A stretch of 52,876 nucleotides of DNA from assembly GCA_022340865.1 (NCBI GenBank), contig JAJDNC010000025.1, forward strand, positions 1-52,876, written 5' to 3'. How positions within the stretch are numbered: position 1 is the stretch's first letter; every line of letters starts with the position of its first letter. The notes beneath the pieces are model-generated. The model made no database searches. It saw only the letters and a list, made by a program, of their open reading frames with translations, and was not told the DNA's origin. Positions 1-11,732 of the stretch are shown piece after piece. The position numbers and the translations under genes are program-made. The DNA is from Gemmatimonadota bacterium. GTDB taxonomy: Bacteria > Gemmatimonadota > Gemmatimonadetes > Longimicrobiales > Gaopeijiaceae.

Positions 1-1
1 G

Positions 2-1342
2 CCGGACTCCGCCAGGGGGGACACGGTGTCGGACGCAGAGGCCCGGAGGCTGGCCCGCTCCGCCGTCGCCGCCGCCGGCCTGGACACCCTCACCCTCCAG
101 GAGACGCGCCTCGACGCCGTCGAGCGGCCCGCCCGCAGGGACGTCACCGTGACCTACACGGACACGGCCATGAAGCTGCCCGGAGACGCCGCGGCGCAGG
201 TCAGGGTGACGCTTGCCGGCGACCAGACGCTGGTGGTGCGGCGCGGCGTGGAGCTCCCGGAGGCGTTCCGGCGTGCCCAGCGCCAGCGCCTCGGCACGGA
301 TTCGGTGCTCATGCTCGTGTGCTCGGTCTGGATCCTGGGGCTCGTCCTGCTGGGCATCGTGCTGGTGATCCGCAGGCGCGAGCCCCTGGTGGACGACGGC
401 GTCCTGGGACGCAAGGCCAACCTCGCCGTGGTGGGCGTTCTCGCCCTCCTGATGGCGGCCAGCATTCTGAACGGCCTTCCCTCGCGGCTCTTCTCGTACG
501 ACACCGCCATGCCCTGGTCGAACTGGCTGGCCATCAACGCGGTGGTGGTGCTGCTGGGGTCCCTGGTTGCCCCGCTGCTGGCCCTGGGGCTCTGGCTGCT
601 CCTCACCGCCCTCCGCCGTCGGGTCGGGGTCCCGCTGCTTCCTCACGGCCAAGGCGCCGAAGGCCGACGCGACGTGCTTCTCGCGGGCCTCGGCCTGGGC
701 GCGATGCTCTCGCTGACGGGGCTGGCCCTGCGGCTGGGCAACAGGGGCCCCGTGCCGGCGCCGCCCACCACGCTCCTCGATAGGGCCGTGCCTGTGCTGG
801 GCGGGGCCATCGAGGTGCCCATCGACGTGATCATGACCGTCACCATGCTCGCGATCCCGGCCCTCGCGCTGGTGGGCATCGCCAGGCGGTGGAGCACGCG
901 CCTGCTGGGGCTCGCGGTCCTGGTGGTCCCGGTGCTGGCCGTCCTCTGGGTGCGGGCGCCGGCCGCCTCGAACGCGAACGTGCGGACGTTCCTGCCGGCT
1001 CTGGTGGGGCTGGTGGCTCTCGTGCTGTCGGTGCGTTGGTGGGCCGGCCACTCGGGGTGGTCGTGGGTGGTGGGCGGCACCGTGTGGGCCGCCTTCGGCG
1101 GAGCGTGGAACCTCCTGCACTCCGCCACCGGAGTGGAGCGCGAGGCGGGGGCCCTCACCGTTCTGATGGCCCTGGCGCTCTTCACCCTCGCGGCACGAGC
1201 TGCGGGACCGTGGCGCAACGCTCTGGGACAGAGCGTCACGGCGCAGCCCGCGGGGCCCCCGCCGGCTCCCGCGGGCACCGGCACGGACCGCCGCGGGGAT
1301 CCCTCCACTCCGCCGGGTTCTCCCGCTCCACCGCCGCCGTGA
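2..1342 (+). CDS. multi-pass membrane protein, 5' truncated
   Basis: The reading frame is open to the left edge of the window, and the residues before the first possible start (GTG at 26) continue smoothly, so the true start probably lies outside. About 90 soluble residues with a mixed alpha/beta pattern precede roughly nine hydrophobic segments, beginning near residues 95-115, 133-150 and 168-197 counted from position 26. The last 35 residues are Pro/Gly-rich and probably disordered. The overall pattern resembles large membrane proteins annotated as CPBP-type proteases, but I see no EExxxR or paired His motif, so I assign no function. It sits in the inner membrane by prediction. The next gene begins 126 bases downstream with no clear terminator between. 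Confidence 0.75.
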   Translation, partial: PDSARGDTVSDAEARRLARSAVAAAGLDTLTLQETRLDAVERPARRDVTVTYTDTAMKLPGDAAAQVRVTLAGDQTLVVRRGVELPEAFRRAQRQRLGTDSVLMLVCSVWILGLVLLGIVLVIRRREPLVDDGVLGRKANLAVVGVLALLMAASILNGLPSRLFSYDTAMPWSNWLAINAVVVLLGSLVAPLLALGLWLLLTALRRRVGVPLLPHGQGAEGRRDVLLAGLGLGAMLSLTGLALRLGNRGPVPAPPTTLLDRAVPVLGGAIEVPIDVIMTVTMLAIPALALVGIARRWSTRLLGLAVLVVPVLAVLWVRAPAASNANVRTFLPALVGLVALVLSVRWWAGHSGWSWVVGGTVWAAFGGAWNLLHSATGVEREAGALTVLMALALFTLAARAAGPWRNALGQSVTAQPAGPPPAPAGTGTDRRGDPSTPPGSPAPPPP

Positions 1343-1468
1343 TCCGGCGGCGCGAGTCGGGCAGCCCCGGGAGAGCCCCCCGACTTGCCGTGCCCTTGCG
1401 GCCCCGCGAAGCTAGCAACGCCACCGCCGTGCGGGAGGCGGCCGACCGAGCCCAGAAGTGGGGGATCC

Positions 1469-2038
1469 ATGCCCGACCGTAGCGACGCCGTCAGACTCCT
1501 CGAGGAGTGGGTCGACAACGAGGCGCTGAGGAAGCACATGTATGCCGTGGAGGCCGCGGTGCGGCACTACGCGCGTATCAGGGGTGCCGACGAGGATCTC
1601 TGGGGCCTCGCCGGGCTCCTCCACGATCTGGACTGGGAGAAGCACCCGGAGGAGCATCCCCTGAAGGGCGTCGAGCGCCTGCGCGAGCTGGGATACCCGG
1701 ACGACGTGGTGCACGCCATCCTGGCGCACCGGTCGGACTTCACGGGCGTGGAGCCCGAGACCGACCTGGACCGCACCCTGTACGCCTGCGACGAGATCTC
1801 GGGGCTGGTGTTCGCGTGCTGCTTGGTGCGCCCCAACGGCATCGACGACCTGACGCCCAAGTCCGTGGTCAAGAAGCTCAAGGACAAGACCTTCGCCGCC
1901 GGGGTCAGCCGCGAGGACGTCCAGCGGGGCATCGACCTCATCGGCCTGGAGCGCGCAGAGCACATCGGCAACGTCATCGAAGGGCTGCGCTCCGTCGGGG
2001 CCGAGCTGGGCATCCGGGGCGAGGACCTGCGGGCCTGA
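1469..2038 (+). CDS. HD-domain metal-dependent phosphohydrolase
   Basis: A 189-residue soluble protein. His23 and the pair His52-Asp53 in LLHDLDWEKHP, followed by a further His at 87 (LAHRSDF), match the metal-binding pattern of the HD superfamily. Members hydrolyse phosphate esters of nucleotides or related compounds, but the substrate cannot be read from the sequence. I chose the ATG at 1469 because the homologous-looking region starts there and a G-rich stretch precedes it; an earlier in-frame start at 1385 would add an unconserved-looking Pro/Arg-rich leader. The M6 protease gene starts 5 bases after its stop, so the two are probably cotranscribed. Confidence 0.8.
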   Translation: MPDRSDAVRLLEEWVDNEALRKHMYAVEAAVRHYARIRGADEDLWGLAGLLHDLDWEKHPEEHPLKGVERLRELGYPDDVVHAILAHRSDFTGVEPETDLDRTLYACDEISGLVFACCLVRPNGIDDLTPKSVVKKLKDKTFAAGVSREDVQRGIDLIGLERAEHIGNVIEGLRSVGAELGIRGEDLRA

Positions 2039-2043
2039 GGCAC

Positions 2044-4590
2044 ATGCGTGCCCCTGTCCTTCTCGGCGTGCTCGCGACCCTCGCGGGCGTCGCGGCCACC
2101 TCCCTGGCGGGCCAGGACGTCGAGCTCCTGGGCAGGATGCACGGCACCCGGCCCCCGGCCGCCTACTACGAGCTCTTGGCCAGGGACCCCATGGCCTTCC
2201 AGTTCGCCCACGGCCGTCCCCTGCGCATGCGCAGGGAGCTCCAGCTCCTCGCGCGCCAGACCACCTCGGGCGCGCCGGCGCCCTTGCTCTCCCTGGGGCC
2301 GCGAAACGGGGTGGTGAAGGGGACCTTCCACATCCCGGTGATTCTCGGGCTCTTCGCCGACTCCCCCGCGGGGAGCGGTCCCTATTCCAGGGATCAGATC
2401 GCCACGAAGTACTTCGGAACCAGTCCCGGCACGGTGACGGCGTACTACTCCCAGGTGTCGGGGGGGCTCGTCACCCTGGAGGGGGACGTGCAGGACTGGG
2501 TGCGCGCCTCGCTCACCGCGGCCCAGGCCACGGGGGGCCAGTCCGGGCTCGTCGCCGGCACGGTGGGGCCCTTCATCATCTCGCTCCTCCAGCAGCTTCC
2601 CACGAACATCGACTGGGGACAGTTCGACAATGACGGCCCCGACGGCGTCCCGAACTCCGGCGACGACGACGGCTACGTGGACGCCCTGGCCGTGATCCAA
2701 CCGAGCTACGGGGCGGAGTGCACGGGCAACACCACCGACGACCAGCACATCTGGTCCCACAAGTGGAACCTGACGCAGGCGGCCGGCCATGCGTTCACGA
2801 CGACGACGCCCTCCGCGAACGGCGGCTACATCAAGATCGACGACTACTTCATCCAGCCCGTGCTGGACTGCAACAACCAGTCGCTGAACCCCATCGGCGT
2901 GTTCACCCACGAGACCGGGCACTCCTTCGGCCTCCCCGACCTCTACGACACCAGGAACCCGCCCGGGAACCAGGGAGACGGCAACTGGGACCTCATGTCC
3001 ACCGGCAACTGGGGATGCAACGGCAGCTCGCCCGATACGCCTTGCCCCATGGGTGCCTGGAGCAGGTCGATGCTGGGTTGGGTGACGGTGACCACGATTC
3101 CCGACGGCACCGACATGGGCACGCTGACCCTCCCGCCGGTGGAGACCAGCAACACCGTGTACCGGGTGAACACCCAGGATGGCTCCGGAGAGTACTTCCT
3201 CCTGGAGAACCGCCAGCAGATCGGGTTCGACCAGTACCTGCCCGGCACCGGGCTCCTCGTGTGGGACATCGATCCGACGCTGGTGGCCCAGCGGTGGCCG
3301 GCGAACGACATCAACGGCGACACCCACATGGCCATCCGGGTCCGCCAGGCGGACGGCAGAAACGATCTGGGACAGGCCCCGCCCGGCGGTAACCGCGGTG
3401 ACGGCGGCGACCCGTTCCCCTTCGTGTCGGGAGGCACGACGAACGACGTCTTCCACGCCGAGTCGAACCCGTCCTCCGACTCGTACGGGGGCTCGCACAC
3501 GGGCGTGACATTGGTGGATATCCTGAGGGCGGGGCAGGACGTCACCACCCACCTCTCCACCCGCTTCACCCAGGTGACCGTGACCACCCAGGGAGACAGC
3601 GGGCAGGGCGGGCTCCTCACCGTGGACGGGCAGCAGGTGACGACTCCCTCGGACACGTATGCGTCGGCCCCCTTCGTGCCCCACGAGGTGGACGCGGCGG
3701 CCGGCGACTCCGTCAGCCCCGGCGTGCGGACGCCCTTCGCGGGGTGGACGGACGATCCCAACGCCCTCCGCCAGCGCTCGTACGTGACGCCCATGACGGA
3801 CACCACCCTGGTGGCCAGCTACAGCGGCACCCAGTGGCAGCTGGCCATGGACGTGACCGGCGGCATCAACGGTGTCTCCCCCGTCGTGTTCATCACCGAT
3901 CCGACCTCCCCGGACCTGTGGTTCACCCCCGGGGTCACGGCGAAGGTCGAGGCGCAGGCGCGCACCGGCTTCAAGTTCCTGGACTGGACGGGCGTCCTGG
4001 CGGGACAGCCCAACCCCGCCACCGTGGTGATGGACAGCCCGAAGCAGGCCGGCGCCGACTTCGAGCTCACCTACGCGCTGTCCGCGCGCACCGTCGACCT
4101 GGTGGCGGCCGAGAGCCAGGTGATCGACCTCCAGGTGGTGAACGCCAACAACCCCGTGACGTGGAGCATCGTGTCGGGGCAGCTTCCCGACGGCCTCACA
4201 CTGGGCCAGGCGGGCACTATCGCGGGAGTTCCTCTGGCCACCGGCACGTTCCCCCTGGTGGTCCAGGCCAAGGACGCCATCGGGCTCACCGCCAGCGCGC
4301 CCCTCACCCTCGACGTGTCGGACCCGGTGATTCCCCTGAACGTCCTGGCGTCGAGCTTCCTGCAGGTGGGACCGGTCCCCACCTCGTACCAGAAGAAGTA
4401 CCTCGACATCGTGGGCAACGACGACGGTGTCTACGACCTGGGCGATCTGCGGGCCTGGGTCCTGGCCCATCCCGGGCTGCCCAGCACCGCGCCGACCAGG
4501 ACGGTCGTCAGCAGCCCTCGCGTCATCCGCCTCCAGCCGACCGGCGGGAAGTCGGGCGGAACGAGCACCGGCGGCGGAGGTGACCGATGA
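2044..4590 (+). CDS. secreted M6-family metalloprotease with dockerin-like C-terminus
   Basis: A protein of 848 residues with an N-terminal signal peptide (about residues 1-22, ending near SLAGQ). The zinc motif HETGHSFGLPDLYD starts at His289 and is typical of the immune-inhibitor-A / M6 peptidases, which cleave proteins outside the cell. Asp/Gly-rich stretches before it (DNDGPDGVPNSGDDDG) may bind calcium. After the catalytic part come a beta-rich region with InlB-like 'WTD...' motifs, a putative Ig-like domain (SGQLPDGLTL...) and a final segment YLDIVGNDDGVYDLGDLRAW that resembles one dockerin calcium-binding repeat. The reading frame extends far upstream, but the signal peptide fixes the start at 2044. 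The stop overlaps the next start as ATGA, so the lipoprotein that follows is translationally coupled. Confidence 0.88.
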   Translation: MRAPVLLGVLATLAGVAATSLAGQDVELLGRMHGTRPPAAYYELLARDPMAFQFAHGRPLRMRRELQLLARQTTSGAPAPLLSLGPRNGVVKGTFHIPVILGLFADSPAGSGPYSRDQIATKYFGTSPGTVTAYYSQVSGGLVTLEGDVQDWVRASLTAAQATGGQSGLVAGTVGPFIISLLQQLPTNIDWGQFDNDGPDGVPNSGDDDGYVDALAVIQPSYGAECTGNTTDDQHIWSHKWNLTQAAGHAFTTTTPSANGGYIKIDDYFIQPVLDCNNQSLNPIGVFTHETGHSFGLPDLYDTRNPPGNQGDGNWDLMSTGNWGCNGSSPDTPCPMGAWSRSMLGWVTVTTIPDGTDMGTLTLPPVETSNTVYRVNTQDGSGEYFLLENRQQIGFDQYLPGTGLLVWDIDPTLVAQRWPANDINGDTHMAIRVRQADGRNDLGQAPPGGNRGDGGDPFPFVSGGTTNDVFHAESNPSSDSYGGSHTGVTLVDILRAGQDVTTHLSTRFTQVTVTTQGDSGQGGLLTVDGQQVTTPSDTYASAPFVPHEVDAAAGDSVSPGVRTPFAGWTDDPNALRQRSYVTPMTDTTLVASYSGTQWQLAMDVTGGINGVSPVVFITDPTSPDLWFTPGVTAKVEAQARTGFKFLDWTGVLAGQPNPATVVMDSPKQAGADFELTYALSARTVDLVAAESQVIDLQVVNANNPVTWSIVSGQLPDGLTLGQAGTIAGVPLATGTFPLVVQAKDAIGLTASAPLTLDVSDPVIPLNVLASSFLQVGPVPTSYQKKYLDIVGNDDGVYDLGDLRAWVLAHPGLPSTAPTRTVVSSPRVIRLQPTGGKSGGTSTGGGGDR

Positions 4591-4970
4591 AGCGCAGCGT
4601 CGTCTCGGGCCTCGTCCTCGCCGCTCTGGTGGCCCTCGCGGCATGCCACTCCGACTCCGGTGTTCCCGGCGTCCTGAGCGGGACCGTCACGGCGTCCGCT
4701 CCACAGACGCTGGGCGCCGCGGTGTTGGAGGTCACGGGCTCGGGGATCCAGGGCTTCCAGGGGCAGGGGGGGAGCGTCGTGTACGGAGCCCTGGTGGACG
4801 CGCAGAGCAAACGCTACCGGATGGTGGTGGTGGGCACGGGGTCGCTCTCCTTCGGTGTGAAGGTGGACAACGTGAACGGCCACAAGCCGAGCGTCCAGGT
4901 GGTCTCGGCGGTGGACGACCAGAACACGAGCCTCCCATCGTCCGTGGTGAAGGTGACGCTGTCGAATTGA
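4587..4970 (+). CDS. small lipoprotein, possible partner of the M6 protease
   Basis: A 127-residue protein with a lipoprotein signal: LVALAAC, lipidated Cys20. The mature part is predicted to be nearly all beta strand (GTVTASAPQTLGAAVLEVTG... and similar), with no catalytic motif. Its start overlaps the stop of the protease gene by 4 bases, which argues that the two are made in fixed proportion. Because the protease ends in a dockerin-like repeat, a cohesin-like or anchoring role for this lipoprotein is a reasonable guess, but it is inference from position and predicted fold only. I do not recognise the family by sequence. Confidence 0.75.
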   Translation: MKRSVVSGLVLAALVALAACHSDSGVPGVLSGTVTASAPQTLGAAVLEVTGSGIQGFQGQGGSVVYGALVDAQSKRYRMVVVGTGSLSFGVKVDNVNGHKPSVQVVSAVDDQNTSLPSSVVKVTLSN

Positions 4971-5129
4971 CGCACGGCGCGCGCGCTTGCTCGCCCTCTT
5001 GCCTTGCCCCACCTTTCTGCCGCCCGTTCGCCGGGCCAACCGACGGATCCGGTCTCGGAGCCCCACGAGCCGGCCACCGTCCGAAGTCGACCGGAGAGCG
5101 CCGAGGGAGAGAAAGATGAAGGGAGCGGC

Positions 5130-5246
5130 ATGACCTCATCGACCTGGACCACCATGATCGTGGTGATGGCGTTCGTCTGGGGAGGCTTCGTCCTCGCCCT
5201 GGTCACGGCCATTCGCAAGGAGTCCGGTAAGAGTCGTGACGCGTAG
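5130..5246 (+). CDS. MetS-like small subunit of an NSS-family amino acid transporter
   Basis: A 38-residue protein: a short polar N-terminus, one transmembrane helix (about residues 9-28, [20 protein letters not shown]) and a basic tail [10 protein letters not shown]. This layout, with the WGG in the helix, is that of the MetS / MaAIMP_sms family, tiny subunits that accompany sodium-dependent methionine and alanine importers (MetP). The ATG at 5130 follows AAGGGAG by 5 bases, a good ribosome binding site. The large subunit is not in the window: the upstream neighbour is the lipoprotein and the downstream one is carB. It could instead be an unrelated single-helix protein. Confidence 0.6.
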   Translation: MTSSTWTTMIVVMAFVWGGFVLALVTAIRKESGKSRDA

Positions 5247-5329
5247 GCACACACTCCCGCGCCGCCCCCGGACCGTCCGGCGCGAACCCTCCCGTTCCGG
5301 GCCGCGCCGCGGCCCCCACCGCAACTGAC

Positions 5330-8566
<3,237 letters not shown>

Positions 8567-8617
8567 ATCCCCGCGGGCACCCGTACCGCCGGGTGGCGAA
8601 CATCGGCTCGCCGGCCC

Positions 8618-8623
8618 TATACT
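8618..8623 (+). promoter_or_regulatory. possible -10 box ahead of the pilin / HD-GYP genes
   Basis: TATACT in the 145-base gap after carB, matching the -10 consensus at five of six positions. A weak TGGCGA lies 18 bases upstream at 8594-8599 as a possible -35. It would give a leader of about 85 bases before the pilin gene. The -35 match is poor, so the call is tentative. Confidence 0.35.
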
Positions 8624-8711
8624 GTCGCGCGCCGTCGACTGGTGACCCGCTGAACAGGCCGCCCCCCCTCCTGCTTCCGCGGCGGGTCGGGCTGTCGAAA
8701 CCGCTGGAGGT

Positions 8712-9185
8712 ATGCGAGGTCGGTCATTGTCGCACCGCTGCCGCAATTCAGACGCCTTCACCCTCATCGAGATGATGATGGTCGCGGTGATCGTTGGGAT
8801 CCTCGCCGCCCTGGCGATCCCCAACCTGACCCGAGCCCGTGAGAAGGCGATGGTGGCCCGGGCCATCGGCGACATCGACGCGCTCCAGCAGGACATCACC
8901 GAGTACAGTCTGGACAACCGCACCCTGCCGGCGAGCCTGGCGGATATCGGACGCGCGGACCTCCTGGACCCGTGGGGCCGCCCGTACGTGTACCTGCCCA
9001 TCACCGGACAGGGGAAGGGCGGCTTCCGCAAGGACCGGTTCCTGGTGCCCCTCAACACCGACTACGACCTGTACAGCGTAGGCGCCGACGGAGCCACATC
9101 GGCGCCGATCACCGCTTCGGTGAGCCGGGACGACATCATCCGGGCCAACGACGGCGGGTTCATCGGGTTGGCGTCGGACTTCTGA
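8712..9185 (+). CDS. type IV pilin-like / GspG-like pseudopilin
   Basis: A 157-residue protein with a class III prepilin signal: a short basic leader, then A|FTLIEMMMVAVIVGILAALAI. The residue before the cleavage site is Ala rather than the usual Gly, which peptidases tolerate less well; Glu5 of the mature protein is present. The C-terminal part has DPWGRPYVY and DYDLYSVGADG, as in the calcium-binding end of GspG-type major pseudopilins. An SD-like GGAGG ends only one base before the ATG, unusually close, so the start is less certain; TTG at 8727 is an alternative. No other pilus or type II secretion genes are nearby. The stop overlaps the next start (TGATG), so it is coupled to an HD-GYP protein. 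Confidence 0.85.
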   Translation: MRGRSLSHRCRNSDAFTLIEMMMVAVIVGILAALAIPNLTRAREKAMVARAIGDIDALQQDITEYSLDNRTLPASLADIGRADLLDPWGRPYVYLPITGQGKGGFRKDRFLVPLNTDYDLYSVGADGATSAPITASVSRDDIIRANDGGFIGLASDF

Positions 9186-11287
9186 TGGCCGTCCGGACCG
9201 ACTTCCTCCGAACCCGCGTCGCCCGCCGCATCCTGTCCCTCTTCATCATCGGCGCCATGGTGCCCGTGGTGGTCATGGCGGTTCTGTCGTTCTCGGCCGT
9301 ACGCAGTCAGCTGCAGTCGGTGACGGAACACCTCCTCGACAATCTGGCCTCGAACGCGGCGCAATCCGTGGCGCAGCAGCTCTTCGTGACGCAGAGCGCG
9401 CTCCACCAGCTGGCACGGCTCTCCGCCCTGGGCGAGGCGGGGGCAGAGTCGTTCGCCGCGGCGGTGCCGCCGACGGTCAGCGCCCTGGCGTTGGTGGGCC
9501 GCGAGGGAGCCCCCCGATCCCTGATCGGCCACCTCGATACCGTGCCTGCCCTGAACACGGCACGCCGCGACCACCTGGCCCAGGGGCACATGCTGGTGGT
9601 GCAGCAGCCGTCCGGAGGGGGATTGCTCGCGGCGGTGGCGGTGGACAGCGCCGACGTGGACACGGCCGTCCTGTGGGCGCGGCTGGTGCCGGACTCCATC
9701 TGGGGACCCGCCAACGTGTTTACCTCGCTGAGCGCGCGGTCGGACTTCTGCGTGCTGGGAGCGGGCGACCGGCCCATGTTCTGCGCGTCGGGCACGTTCG
9801 CCCTGGCGGATGCCTTCCGGGCAACCCACACCGAGGGTGGTCACGCCGGCATCGTGCGGGACGAAGTCGAGGGAAGTGAGTTCCTCATCGAGTACAGGCG
9901 GGTGCTCCTGAATCGGTGGTTTCTGGTTCCCGCCTGGACGGTCCTGGTGAGCGAGTCCGCCAAGGCCGCACAGGATCCGATGATCGCGTTCTCATCCTCG
10001 TTCAAGTGGGCGCTGCTTCTGGGGATATTCGTCGTTCTCGTGCTGACGCACGTGCTGGTGCGCAAGACCATGGAGCCGCTGGACGCTCTCGAGGAGGGTA
10101 CGCGCCGCATCGCGAGCGGCGATCTGGATGCACGCGTGGCGGTGCCCGGCCGCGACGAGCTCGCCGCCCTCGGGGCTTCGTTCAACCGCATGGCGGGACG
10201 GCTGGGCCTCATGTTCCGCCAGATAGAGACGGGGCGCGCCATCGACGACGCGGTCCTCACGGCCCGGTCGGCCGACGAGGCGGTGCGCGCGATCCTGGAC
10301 CGGTTCGACCCCCTGGTTCCGTCACGCCGTGTCTCCGTGCTCCTCATCGAGGACGGCGACGAGACCTCCGGCCGGCTGCGAACCCGGACGGCCGACGGCC
10401 GGGACGCTTCGACCGCGGTTTCCCTGAGCGAAGCGGAGTCGGCGTGGCTCCGCGAGCAGCCCGAGCACCGCATAGTCGTGGAGCCCACGCGACTGTTGGA
10501 TGCCGCCCTCCCGGGGGACGGTGCCGAGCCCCCGCGCGTCCGGGTGCTCTTTCCCTTCATCGCGCGCGATCAGGTGCTGGGCGCCCTCTGCTACGAGCCC
10601 GCCGGGGAGGAGACGCCGAGCTCCGAGGATGTGGCGCGCGCGCGCGGGATCGCCGATCAGGCCACCGTGGCGCTGGACGAGCTGCGTCTCGTGGCCGAGC
10701 TCGAAGAGCTGAACTGGGGGACTCTGAGCGCGCTGGCGCGGGCCATCGACGCCAAGTCCCGTTGGACCTCGGGTCACTCGGAGCGGGTCACGGAGCTTTC
10801 CCTCGAGATCGGAAAGGAGCTCGGACTCGACACGGCCAGGCTGGAAGCTCTCCGAAGGGGCGGTCTGCTCCACGACATCGGCAAGATCGGCGTGCCTGCC
10901 AGCATCCTCGACCAGCCGGGTGAGCTCTCGGAGGAGCAGCGCGCGACGATGAGGGGGCATCCTTCGATCGGCGCGCGCATCCTCGAGCCCATCCGTGCGT
11001 TCCGCCCCGCGCTGGGCGTCGTGGCCCAGCACCACGAGCGGTGGGACGGCGGGGGATATCCGAAAGGACTGGCCGGCGAGGAGATCGACCTGCTGGCTCG
11101 CATCCTGGCGGTCGCGGACGCATACGACGCCATGGTGTCGTCTCGTCCCTATCGCGATTCCCTGGAACCCCGCGACGCTATCCTTTATATCCAGAACAAC
11201 CGTGGGAGCCACTTCGATCCGCGGGTCGTGGACGCATTCCTGCGCCTGATGGCCCGCTCGGGCGCGGAGGTCCCGATGCATGGATGA
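9185..11287 (+). CDS. membrane HD-GYP phosphodiesterase with HAMP and GAF-like domains
   Basis: A 700-residue signalling protein. Order of parts: a first transmembrane helix (about 16-36), a periplasmic sensor region, a second helix (about 277-297), a HAMP linker (about 298-350, LDALEEGTRRIASGDLDARV), a GAF-like region (about 358-500) and an HD-GYP domain (about 519-690). The last has HDIGKIGVP near 563 and HHERWDGGGYPKGLAG near 615, the full signature of active cyclic-di-GMP (or cGAMP) phosphodiesterases. The start at 9185 overlaps the pilin stop by one base; the frame is open upstream but that part is the shadow of the pilin gene. Coupling to a pilin suggests control of surface behaviour, which is inference. 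Confidence 0.92.
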   Translation: MAVRTDFLRTRVARRILSLFIIGAMVPVVVMAVLSFSAVRSQLQSVTEHLLDNLASNAAQSVAQQLFVTQSALHQLARLSALGEAGAESFAAAVPPTVSALALVGREGAPRSLIGHLDTVPALNTARRDHLAQGHMLVVQQPSGGGLLAAVAVDSADVDTAVLWARLVPDSIWGPANVFTSLSARSDFCVLGAGDRPMFCASGTFALADAFRATHTEGGHAGIVRDEVEGSEFLIEYRRVLLNRWFLVPAWTVLVSESAKAAQDPMIAFSSSFKWALLLGIFVVLVLTHVLVRKTMEPLDALEEGTRRIASGDLDARVAVPGRDELAALGASFNRMAGRLGLMFRQIETGRAIDDAVLTARSADEAVRAILDRFDPLVPSRRVSVLLIEDGDETSGRLRTRTADGRDASTAVSLSEAESAWLREQPEHRIVVEPTRLLDAALPGDGAEPPRVRVLFPFIARDQVLGALCYEPAGEETPSSEDVARARGIADQATVALDELRLVAELEELNWGTLSALARAIDAKSRWTSGHSERVTELSLEIGKELGLDTARLEALRRGGLLHDIGKIGVPASILDQPGELSEEQRATMRGHPSIGARILEPIRAFRPALGVVAQHHERWDGGGYPKGLAGEEIDLLARILAVADAYDAMVSSRPYRDSLEPRDAILYIQNNRGSHFDPRVVDAFLRLMARSGAEVPMHG

Positions 11288-11732
11288 GAGGACCCGTTCA
11301 CGCTCCGGGACTTCTCCCGGGCACGCTGCTCCACGCGGGCGTGGGAGCCTTCTCTGGCTGGCTCTCCTGGCGGGCGTGGCCGTGGTCGTCGGGGGCGTGC
11401 TCTCCCTCAACCCGAGACAGAGTCAGCCGGGCAAGGGTATGGACCACATACCCACGGCGCTCATCGGACGGTGGACCACGACGGCCCCGCGGTACGAGGG
11501 GCGCGCCCTGCGCCTCACCCGTGATACGGTGGTCCTGCGGACGGGGCCCGCCCGGCCTCCGCGGCGCGGTCGCATCACGTCCTTGCGAACATGGAAGGAG
11601 GGCTTGGTCCCGGTTGTCCGGATCATGTATGATGCCGGCGACGGACCGGAGACCATGGACCTCCTCCTGGTCGGGCCGGACTCCATGCGGCTGCGCAACC
11701 CCCGCGAGGTACTCTGGACGAGAGCACACTGA
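11280..11732 (+). CDS. hypothetical single-helix membrane protein
   Basis: A 150-residue protein whose start overlaps the end of the HD-GYP gene by 8 bases. A basic, disordered N-terminus (about 22 residues) precedes one transmembrane helix (about 24-42, [19 protein letters not shown]), and the rest is a small beta-rich extracytoplasmic domain beginning [12 protein letters not shown] do not recognise the family. The 'GRW' start and repeated short strands recall lipocalin-like or similar small beta domains, but nothing firmer can be said. Its end overlaps the start proposed for the deacetylase-family gene. Confidence 0.65.
   Translation: MDERTRSRSGTSPGHAAPRGRGSLLWLALLAGVAVVVGGVLSLNPRQSQPGKGMDHIPTALIGRWTTTAPRYEGRALRLTRDTVVLRTGPARPPRRGRITSLRTWKEGLVPVVRIMYDAGDGPETMDLLLVGPDSMRLRNPREVLWTRAH

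Noticed and set aside
1567..4644. Very long minus-strand open frame opposite the M6 protease (about 1025 codons).
   Set aside because: It is Arg/Gly/His-rich with no domain or signal, mirrors the codon pattern of the plus-strand gene, and overlaps a certain CDS along its whole length.
8567..8711. CACCCG/CGGGTG hairpin after carB as a terminator.
   Set aside because: Six pairs without a T-tract, likely chance in GC-rich DNA.
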